Below, one piece after another: positions 10,145 to 17,667 of a stretch of DNA of 28,340 nucleotides; position 1 is the first letter of the stretch; each line of letters opens with the position of its first letter. Position numbers and translations under genes: made by a program. Source of the DNA: Schoenoplectus triqueter (lineage: Eukaryota > Streptophyta > Magnoliopsida > Poales > Cyperaceae); assembly GCA_964058805.1 (NCBI GenBank), contig CAXKVV010000808.1, positions 1-28,340 on the forward strand, written 5' to 3'. The notes beneath the pieces are model-generated. The model was not told the origin of the DNA. It saw only the letters and a list, made by a program, of their open reading frames with translations, and did not search any database.

Positions 10145-10804
10145 TAATGGCGATCAAGTCATGGCAGGTCTACAGGTGAACAATCATGATCAAGGAAGCA
10201 TATTCTGGACCAGTTCTCAGTTTGAAGAACCAGGCCCAAGTCATATTTACAATTAATTTACGAAACAGCAGCTCTGTGGACAGATTCGTACTGGGAGAGT
10301 ATTTTGGGCATAACTCTCTCATAAAGGCTCGGATTTGGGTGATTCAAATTTCCGTGATCAGATGATGAAATGGTCTTTTTTATGTTTTGAGTTTCTCCAG
10401 ACTCCAGAGTCTTCTTGGTCAAAACCTCGTGTCAAGTGAGCGTGGTTACTGAGGAGCCAGCCAACATTTAGTTTTTTGGAACTTATCTTTTGAGTCTATC
10501 TATGTTTTAATTATATTATGGAATTAGCAGCAGTAGTTAATGTTGTTTTTATTGTTTTTTGATATTTACAAAAATAGTTAAGGAGTTATTAAATAGTAGG
10601 AAGTTTCTAGAGTTGAGTTGTATGGCTATATAAAGCCTAATTTCTGAATGTAAACTCACTTGTTGAATTATTGTGAAAAAATATTATATTGAGTTGAGTT
10701 TATCTCCTCTTTTATCATGCTGTGAGTTGAGAGTATCCTCCAGTTGCGATTTTATCGTTGAACGTGTGCGTGTCCTTGGACGATTCATAGCTCGAACGCT
10801 ATCA
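10145..10804 (+). repeat. 3' LTR of copy 1 (660 bp)
   Basis: It starts just after the polypurine tract and ends CTATCA followed by the CTCGG target-site duplication. Its first base pairs are TAATGG, one change from the TGATGG seen at the other three LTR starts. The first 112 bp encode the end of pol (stop at 10254-10256). A TATA box is at 10627-10634. It aligns along its length to the copy 2 LTR (12373-13035, reverse strand). Confidence 0.93.
10627..10634 (+). promoter_or_regulatory. LTR TATA box, copy 1
   Basis: TATATAAA in the context GGCTATATAAAGCC, about 170 bp before the LTR end. The same box is conserved in copy 2. Transcription would be expected about 25-35 bp downstream and would read out into satellite array B. 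Confidence 0.7.
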
Positions 10805-10809
10805 CTCGG
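10805..10809. repeat. Target-site duplication of copy 1 (right, CTCGG)
   Basis: CTCGG follows the LTR end CTATCA. Collapsing the two CTCGG copies restores a regular satellite monomer across the junction of arrays A and B. Confidence 0.93.
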
Positions 10810-12367
10810 TACCACTGAAAAAGAGTCCGCGAACGCAAAACTTGAAAAAACGGGACCCGACAAGCTCGATACCGCCGAAAACGAGTTCAGGAGCGCAAAA
10901 CATGAAAACGAGATTCGACGCCCTCGGTACCACCGAAAACGCGTCCGGGAGCGCAAAACATGAAAACGGGACCCGACGCGCTCGGTACCAACGAAAGCGC
11001 GTCAGGGAGCGCAAAACATGAAAACGGGACCCGACGCCCTCGGTACTGCCGAAAACGCGTCCGAGAGCGCAAAACATGAAAACAGGACCCGACGCCCTCG
11101 GTACCACCGGAAAAGAGTTCGGGTGCGCAAAACATGAAAACGGGACAAGACACGCTCGCTACCGCCGAAAATGAGTCTGAGAGCGCAAAACTTAAAAATG
11201 GGACCCGACGCGCTCGGTACCGCCGAAAACGAGTACGGGTGCGCAAAACATGAATACGGGACCCGACGCCCTCGTTACCATTGAAAACGAGTCAGGGAGC
11301 GCAAAATTTGAAAACGAGATCTGACGCCCTCGGTACCGCCGAAAATGAGTTCGGTGCGAAAAACATGAAAACGGTACCCAACGCGCTTGGTACCGCCGAA
11401 AATGAGTTCGGGTGCGCAGAACAACAAAACGGGACACGACGCCCTCGTCACCGTCGAAAATGAGTCCGGGAGCGCAAAACATGAAAACGGGAACCTACGT
11501 CCTCGGTACCGCTGAAAAAGAGTTCGGGTGCGGAAAATATGAAAACGGGATCCGACACCCTTGGTACCGCCGAAAACGCGTCCGGGAGCGCAAAACATGA
11601 AAAAGGGACCCGACGCACTCGGTACCAACGAAAACGCGTCCGGGAGCACAAAACATGAATACGGGACCCGACGCCCTCGATACCGCCGAAAACGCGTCAG
11701 GAGTGCAAAACATGAAAACAGGACCCGACGCCCTCGGTACCGCTGAAAACGCGTCCGGGAGCGCAAAACTTGTAAATGGGACCCCACGCCCTCGGTACCC
11801 CCGAAAACGAGTCCCGGAGAGCAAAACTTCAGAACGAGACCTGACGCCCTCAATACCTCCGAAAACAAGCCCGAGAGCGCAAAACATGAAAACGGGACTC
11901 GACGCACTCGGTACGGTCGAAAACGTGTCCTGGAAAGCAAAACATGAAAACGGGACCCGACGAGATCGGTACTGCCGAAAATGAGTCCGGTGCGCAAAAC
12001 ATGAAAATGGGGCCGGACGCGCTCGGTACCACCGAAAACGAGTTTGAGAGCGCAAAACTTAAAAACGAGACCCGACGCGCTCGGTACCGTCGAAAAAGAG
12101 TTTGGATGCGCAAAACATGAAAACGGGACCCGACGCCCTCGGTACCGACGAAAACGCGTCCGGGAGCGCAAAACATGATAAAGGGACCCGACGCGCTCGG
12201 TACCGCCAAAAACGCGTCCGGGAGCGCAAAACATTAAAATTGGACCCGGCGCCCTCGGTACCACCGAAAACGCGTCCGGGAGCGCAAAACATGAAAATGG
12301 GACCCGACGCCCAAGGTACCGCCGAAAACGCGTCCGGTAGCGCAAAACATGTAAATGGGACCCCTCG

Positions 12368-12372
12368 CCCTC
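12368..12372. repeat. Target-site duplication of copy 2 (left, CCCTC)
   Basis: CCCTC immediately precedes TGATAG (the reverse complement of LTR end CTATCA) and is repeated at 15412-15416. Collapsing the two copies restores a normal monomer between arrays B and C. Confidence 0.93.
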
Positions 12373-13035
12373 TGATAGCGTTCGAGCTATGAATCGTCCA
12401 AGGACACGCACACGTTCAATTATAAAATCACAACTGGAGGATACTCTCAACTCACAGCAGGATAAAAGAGGAGATAAACTCAACTCAAGATAAACTTTTT
12501 CATAATAATTCAACAAGTGAGTTTACATTCAAAAAATTAGGCTTTATATAGCCATACAACTCAACTCTAGAAACTTCCTACTAATTAATAACTCCTTAAC
12601 TATTTTTGCAAATATCAAAACACAATAAAAATAAAATTAACTACTACTGTTAATTTCAAAACATAATTAAAACATAGAAAGACTCAAAGACAAGTTCCAA
12701 AAAACTAAATGCTGGCTGGCTCCTCAGTAACCACGCTCACTTGACACGAGGTTTTGACCAAGAAGACTCTGAACTCTGGAGAAACTCAAAACACAAAAAA
12801 GATAGTCCATTTCATCATCTGATGACAGAAATTTGAATCACCCAAATCCGAGTTATTATGAGAGAGTTATGCCCAAAATACTGGCCCAGTACGAATCTGT
12901 CCAGAAAGCTGCTGTTTCGTAAATTAATTGTAAATATGACTTGGGCCTGGTTTTTCAAACTGAGAACTGGTCCAGAACTTGCTTCTTTGATCATGATTGT
13001 TCACCTGTAGACCTGCCATGACATGATCGCCATCA
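12373..13035 (-). repeat. 3' LTR of copy 2 (663 bp)
   Basis: On the minus strand it runs from TGATGG (13035, directly after the polypurine tract) to CTATCA (12373). It encodes the last ~37 codons of pol (stop at 12924-12926). It has the same TATA box as copy 1 at 12543-12550, and its U3-R-U5 segment faces array B. Confidence 0.93.
12543..12550 (-). promoter_or_regulatory. LTR TATA box, copy 2
   Basis: TATATAAA on the minus strand, conserved with copy 1 at the equivalent LTR position. A transcript starting about 30 bp downstream would cross the LTR end into the stop-free strand of array B. Confidence 0.7.
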
Positions 13036-15254
13036 TTCTCCCCTGGTTGAAAAGAACTCGCCCACGAGTTCGGCTCATTTTCGCCATGGTATGGAGAAAG
13101 ATCCTTCACATTTAATGTGGATGAAACACCATAATCTCCGGGAAGCTCCACCTTGTAAGCATTGTCACCTATGCACTGTAAGATTTTAAACAGTCCATCA
13201 CCACGGTGCTTGAGCTTTGCATTGCGCCCAGGTGGAAATCTCTCCTTGCTCAAATGCACCCACACAAGATCACCTTCTTTGAAAATCACAGCCCTTCGGT
13301 GCTTGTTAGCTTGTCTTTCATACTTCTGATTTTGCTTCTCAATCCTCTTGCTGACTTGTTCATGCAAGTCCTTGATTGCTTTAGCACGCTCATCTGCATC
13401 TCCACTATAGCTATGGCTGATTGGCAATGACACAAGATCAAGAGGAGTCTTTGGATTGCATCCATACACCACTTCAAAAGGGCTTTTACCTGTCGTCTTG
13501 TTGTTGGACCTGTTGTAAGCGAATTCAGCTTGAGGTAGAACAAGGTCCCATTGGCGTATGTTATCACCCACCAAGCTTCTCAACAGATTGCCCAAACTCC
13601 GATTCACAATCTCAGTTTGGCCATCGGTTTGAGGATGATAGGCTGAACTAAACTGCAGCTTTATACCCATCTTATGCCAAAGTGTTCTCCAAAAATGCCC
13701 AACAAACTTCGGGTCTCTGTCAGATGTTATGGTATTTGGAATGCCATGCAACTTCACTATCTCCTTGAAATAAAGATCAGCTATGTTAGTGGCATCCATC
13801 GTTTTTGCACAAGGAACAAAGTGCGCCATTTTAGAGAACCGATCAACCACCACCATGATTGAATCTTTGCTGCGTTGAGTTTGGGGCAATCCCATCACAA
13901 AGTCCATGCTCAAGAGCTCGGAGTAGAGAATGAACTCCTCCTTGGAAATGAGGTAGTGTCTCCAATGCCTAAGAGCTCGGACAATTGCATAGAACTCCTT
14001 GTCATATGTAGTGTAGTTCTTACGTAAATCTGAAAGCTTTTCACTAAAGAAGGCAATAGGTCGACCTTCTTGATTGAGAACCGCACCAATGCCAACACCA
14101 GATGCATCACATTCAAGCTCAAAAATATTCTCAAAGTTGGGCAAAGTAAGAATTGGGGGTGCTGTCATCTTCTCCTTGATGAGTTGAAAGCTTTTTTCAG
14201 CTTCCTTTGTCCATTTGAATACTCCTCCTTTCAAGCACTCGGTGATTGGAGAGACAAGAGTGCTGAAATCTCGAATGAACCGGTGATAAAATGAGGCCAG
14301 TCCATGAAAACTCCTCACATCGTGAATGTTGGTTGGTATTGGCCATGAAACAATTGCATCCACCTTAGAAGGATCAACATGAATACCCTCAGCTGAAACC
14401 ACATAGCCTAGAAACACCAAGTTGCTGGTTAGAAACTCGCACTTCTTGAGGTTGATGTAGAGTTTCTGTTCAGCTAGCACTTCAAAGACTTGGCGAAGGT
14501 GTTCCAAATGCTCTTCTTTACCCGTGCTATACACGAGTATATCATCAAAATAGACCACCACAAATCTGCCAATAAAAGACTTAAACACCAAATTCATTAT
14601 TCTCATAAAAGTACTAGGAGCATTAGAGAGTCCGAATGGCATCACCAACCACTCAAACAATCCATCACGGGTCTTAAATGCCGTCTTCCATTCATCACCA
14701 GGCCTCATACGAATCTGATGGTACCCACTTCTAAGATCAATCTTTGAAAACACACTAGCACCATGGAGCTGATCTAGCATGTCATCTAGACGAGGAATAG
14801 GGAAGCGATACTTGATAGTAATCTTGTTGACCGCTCTACTATCCACACACATGCGAAAAGAACCATCTTTCTTTGGCACAAGCAAGGCTGGAACTGCACA
14901 AGGACTCATGCTTTCACGCACCAAACCCTTTCTCAACAACTCATCTACTTGCCGCTGTAACTCGGCATTTTCTGTTGGGTTCATTCGGTAGGCTGCTTTG
15001 TTTGGCAAAACTGCACCAGGAACAAAATCTATGCAGTGTTGCACACTCCTCATTGGAGGTAAACCTGCTGGAATTTCATCTGGAACAATGTTCTGAAATT
15101 GTTCAAGTAAAGGCACCACTGGTCCAGGTATTAGAGTACTTCTGTCACCCTTAACTTCTTTCACCACCAATGCAAAGGCTATTTGGGATTCTTCAAAAAT
15201 TTCAGTAAATTCAGATTTTGAGAGAATGAAATTGCTATCCTTGCTATCCTTGAG
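12924..15254 (-). pseudogene. pol: pol fragment: reverse transcriptase-partial RNase H-integrase core
   Basis: The frame is open from just inside the 5' LTR junction to a stop 112 bp inside the 3' LTR; the native start is lost. Numbering from the codon at 15170, reverse transcriptase spans about 58-260, with the motif A aspartate at 145 and YFDD at 207-210. The RNase H start has Asp355 and Glu392. At about residue 418 the frame jumps, without shifting, into the integrase core: Asp423 in MDFVMGL, Asp484 in TSDRD and Glu520 in DGQTE, giving the classic D,D-35-E spacing. A degenerate GPF-like motif (RGDGLFKIL) follows near 656-664, and no chromodomain is seen. The missing part holds the remaining RNase H residues and the integrase HHCC domain. 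Integrase inserts element DNA into the host genome; this copy is unlikely to be functional alone, but its core residues are intact. Confidence 0.9.
13036..13043 (-). promoter_or_regulatory. Polypurine tract of copy 2
   Basis: GGGGAGAA on the minus strand, directly before the LTR start TGATGG at 13035. It corresponds to the tract of copy 1 and lies within the pol frame. Confidence 0.85.
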
Positions 15255-15256
15255 GG

Positions 15257-15411
15257 CTGGCCTAGTACGAATCTGTCCAGAAAGCTGTTGTTTCGTAAAT
15301 TAATTGTAAATATGACTTGGGTCTGGTTCTTCAAACTGAGAACTGGTCCAGAACTTGCTTCCTTGATCATGATTGTTCACCTGTAGACCTGCCATGACTA
15401 GATCGCCATCA
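15257..15411 (-). repeat. 5' LTR fragment of copy 2 (155 bp)
   Basis: It aligns with the first 155 bp of the copy 2 3' LTR (13035-12881) and breaks after GGCCAG. It is joined to pol-region DNA starting CCCTCAAGGATAGC. A 9-bp direct repeat (TTGCTATCC twice, on the plus strand near 15232-15249) sits close to the junction and may be repair filler or the native protease-RT linker. Confidence 0.88.
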
Positions 15412-15416
15412 CCCTC
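15412..15416. repeat. Target-site duplication of copy 2 (right, CCCTC)
   Basis: CCCTC follows CCATCA, the plus-strand reading of the LTR start, and continues directly into GGTACC of array C. Confidence 0.93.
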
Positions 15417-17403
15417 GGTACCCCCGAAAACGAGTCTGGGAGCGCAAAACATGAAAACGCGACCCAACGCGCTCGGTACAGTCGAAAACGTGTCCTGGAG
15501 CGAAAAACATGAAGACGGGACCCAACGCGATCAGTATTGCGGAAAACGAGTTCGGGTGCGCAAAACATGAACACGGGACCCGACGCCCTCAGTACCACCG
15601 AAAACGTGTCAGGGAGCGCAAAACAAGAAAACGGGATCAGACGCACTCGGTACCGCCGAAAACACGGCTGAGAGTGCAAGACATGAAAACGGGACCCGAC
15701 GCTCTCGGAACAGCGGAAAACGCATCCGGGAACGCAAAACATTAAAACGGAACCCGACGCCCTCGATACCGCCGAAAACACGTCCAGGAGCGCAAAACAT
15801 GAAAACGGGATCCGACGCCCTCGGTACCGCCGAAAACGCGTCCGGGAGCGCAAAACATGAAAACGGTACCCGACGCGCTCGGTACCAACGAAAACGCACC
15901 CGGGAACGCAAAACATGAAAACTGGACCCGACGCCCTCGGTACCGCCGAAAACGCTTCCGGGAGCGCAAAACATGAAAACAGGACCCGACGCCCTCGGTA
16001 TCGCTGAAAATGCGTCCGGGTGCGCAAAACATGAAAACAGGACCCGACGCCCTCGGTACCACCGAAAACGCGTCCCGGAGCGCAAAACATGTAAATGGGA
16101 CCCCACGCCCTCGATACCCCCGAAAACGAGTCCGGGATAGCAAAACCTGTAAAAGGGACCCGACGCGCTCGGTACCAACGAAAACGCGTCCGGGAGCGCA
16201 AAACATGAGAACGGGACCCCACGCCCTCGGTACCCCCGAAAACGAGTTCGGGTGCGCAAAACATGAAAATGGGACCGGACGCGCTCGGTACCGTTGAAAA
16301 CGAGTTCGGGTGCGCAAAACATGAAAACGGGACACGGCGCGCTTGGTACCGCCGAAAATGAGTCCGAGAGCGCAAAACTTGTAAACGGGACCTGTCGCGC
16401 TCGGTACCGCCGAAAACTAGTTCGGGTGCGCAAAACATGAAAACGGGACCCGACGCCCTCGGTACCGACGAAAACGCGTCCGGGAGCGCAAAACATGAAA
16501 AAGGGACCCGACGCGCTCGGTACCGCCAAAAACGCGTCCGGGAGCGCAAAACATTAAAATTGGACCCGACGCCCTCGGTACCGCCGAAAACGCGTCCGGG
16601 AGCGCAAAAATGAAAACGGGACCCGACGCCCAAGGTACCGCCGAAAATGAGTTCGGTGCGAATAACATGAAAACGGGATTCGACGTGCTCGGTACCACTT
16701 AAAATGAGTTCGGGTGCGCAAAACATCAAAATGGGACACGACGCCCTCGATACCTCCGAAAAAGAGCCCGGGAGCGTAAAACATGAAAACGGGACCCGAC
16801 GCCCTCGGTATCGCTGAAAACGAGTCCGCGAGCGCAAAACTTAAAAAAATGGGACCCAACGCGAACAGTATTGCCGAAAACGAGTTCGGGTGCGCAAAAC
16901 TTGAAAACGCGACCCGACGCCCTCGGTACCCCCGAAAACGAGTCCGGGAGCGCAAAACATGAAAACGGGACCCGTCGCCCTCGATACCCACGAAAACGAG
17001 TCCGGGAGCGCAAAACATGAAAACGAGACCTGACGTGCTCGGTACCGCCGAAAACTCGTCCGGGAGCGCAAAACATTAATTCGAAAACGCGTCCTGGAGC
17101 GCAAAACATGAAGACGGGACCGGACGCGATCGGTACCGCCGAAAACACGTTACGGTGCGCAAAACATGAAAACTGGACCCGACGCCCTCGGTACCCCCGG
17201 AAATGAGTCCGGGAGCGCAAACTTGAAAACGGGACCCGAAGCCCTCGATACCGTTGAAAGCGAGTTAGGGAGCACAAAACATGGAAACGGTGCGCAAAAC
17301 ATTAAAATGGGACCCGACGCCCTCGGTACCCCCGAAAACGAGTTCAGGAGCGCAAACTTGAAAACGACACCCGAGGCCCTCGTTACCGTCAAAAACGAGT
17401 TAG

Positions 17404-17406
17404 GGA
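17404..17406. other. Inversion junction of the satellite
   Basis: To the left, monomers read AAAACGAGT..GGGA; to the right, CGCGTTTTC..CGGTACCGAGGG, the reverse complement orientation. The bases GGA at 17404-17406 fit both the forward monomer (CCGGGAGCGC) and the reverse monomer (CCCGGACGCG), giving a 3-bp overlap at the join. There is no spacer sequence. Confidence 0.92.
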
Positions 17407-17433
17407 CGCGTTTTCATCGGTACCGAGGGCGTC

Positions 17434-17667
17434 GGGTACCGTTTTCAAGTTTTACGCTCCTGGGCTGGTTTTTAGAGGTTCCGAGGGCGTCGTGTCCGGT
17501 TTTCATGTATTGCGCTCCCGGACTCGTTTGTCTTCGGTATCGAGCACGTCGGGTACCGTTTTCAAGTTTTACGCTCCCGGACTGGTTTTTGGAGGTTCCG
17601 AGGGCGTCGGGTCCGGTTTTCATGTATTGCGCTCCCGGACGCGTTTGTTGGGTCCCGTTTTCATGTT
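17434..17667 (-). repeat. Dimeric sub-repeat (117 bp) next to the inversion
   Basis: GGGTACCGTTTTCAAG followed by TTTTACGCTCC begins at 17434 and again at 17551. Each is followed by a GGTTCCGAGG monomer with CGGTTTTCATGTATTGCG. Near 17646 a monomer is shortened, with CGCGTTTGTT joined directly to GGGTCCCG. Confidence 0.75.

Larger units (their letters stand above)
8346..10256 (+). pseudogene. pol: pol fragment: reverse transcriptase-RNase H-integrase N-terminus
   Basis: The frame is open with no stop; the native start is lost along with gag and protease. Numbering from the GTG at 8376, reverse transcriptase spans about residues 58-260, with the motif A aspartate at 153 and YFDD at 215-218. 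RNase H spans about 355-470, with Asp363, Glu400, Asp425 and Asp468 present. The start of the integrase zinc-binding domain follows (His544, His551), but its two cysteines and the DDE core are deleted. The frame jumps at about residue 573 to the C-terminal GENEPNSW segment and ends 112 bp inside the 3' LTR. A 39-nt block (8730-8768) replaces the conserved KYRF codons before PIPRLDD; 37 nt of it copy sequence 70 bp downstream. The enzyme would copy element RNA and cut the RNA strand, but this form is probably dead. Confidence 0.9.
8011..10804 (+). mobile_element. Ty3/gypsy chromovirus-like LTR retrotransposon, internally deleted (copy 1)
   Basis: The termini are TGATGG (8011) and CTATCA (ending 10804), and a perfect CTCGG target-site duplication flanks the element. 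Contents in order: 5' LTR fragment (8011-8344), pol from just upstream of reverse transcriptase (to 10256), polypurine tract (10136-10144) and a full 660-bp 3' LTR (10145-10804). The rest of the 5' LTR, the primer-binding site, gag, protease and the integrase core are missing, so it is non-autonomous and, without a primer-binding site, could not be copied in this form. No chromodomain is visible. The pol frame ending inside the LTR and the TGATG LTR start point to the CRM clade. I am confident of Ty3/gypsy and less so of the clade. Confidence 0.93.
10805..12372 (+). repeat. 58-bp satellite, array B
   Basis: About 27 monomers in the same orientation and phase as array A. Successive GCAAAACATG blocks are exactly 58 bp apart over the first units (10955, 11013, 11071, 11129). 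Monomers vary mainly at ACGCCCTCGG versus ACGCGCTCGG, GAGTCCGGG versus GCGTCCGGG or GAGTTCGGGTG, and AACATG versus AACTTG. A short variant with GAGTTCGGTGCGAAAAAC occurs near 11347. The array is bounded by the inward-facing 3' LTR ends of the two retrotransposons. Confidence 0.95.
12373..15411 (-). mobile_element. Ty3/gypsy chromovirus-like LTR retrotransposon, internally deleted (copy 2)
   Basis: Same family as copy 1 in the opposite orientation, with its own perfect 5-bp target-site duplication CCCTC. On the minus strand the order is 5' LTR fragment (15411-15257), pol (15254-12924), polypurine tract (13043-13036) and full 3' LTR (13035-12373). Gag, protease, the primer-binding site and most of the 5' LTR are missing, with breakpoints different from those of copy 1. 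A second deletion removed the end of RNase H and the integrase zinc-binding domain. The integrase core is retained, which copy 1 lacks. The shared 155 bp of its LTRs differ at about seven positions by eye, a smaller fraction than in copy 1, so copy 2 may be the younger insertion. Confidence 0.93.
15412..17406 (+). repeat. 58-bp satellite, array C
   Basis: About 34 monomers in the same orientation as A and B; it continues the monomer interrupted at the end of B. The body is regular, with GCGTCCGGGAGCGC and CGGTACCGCCGAAAAC common. The last ~350 bp (17.05-17.40 kb) contain irregular monomers: a truncated unit near 17088, GCAAACTTG units missing an A near 17217 and 17354, and a ~20-bp remnant joined at 17285. 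It ends at the orientation switch. Confidence 0.95.

Noticed and set aside
8011..10804. Array-embedded retroelement reading as a composite 3'-end-first rearrangement
   Set aside because: At first the pol C-terminus appeared misplaced at the 5' end. It is explained by the pol frame overlapping the LTR, so the 5' LTR naturally contains that sequence.
13206..15154. Several plus-strand frames of 60-95 codons over copy 2
   Set aside because: They are antisense shadows of the pol frame on the minus strand.
15398..16837. 479-codon open frame on the minus strand in array C as a gene
   Set aside because: It is pure 58-bp satellite read through a stop-free strand, and equivalent frames exist in all three phases. 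There is no ATG-led non-repetitive part and no domain.
5391..17406. CRISPR array or other repeat-spacer structure
   Set aside because: Monomers are contiguous with no unique spacers, the flanks are plant transposon and gene sequence, and no cas-like gene is present.
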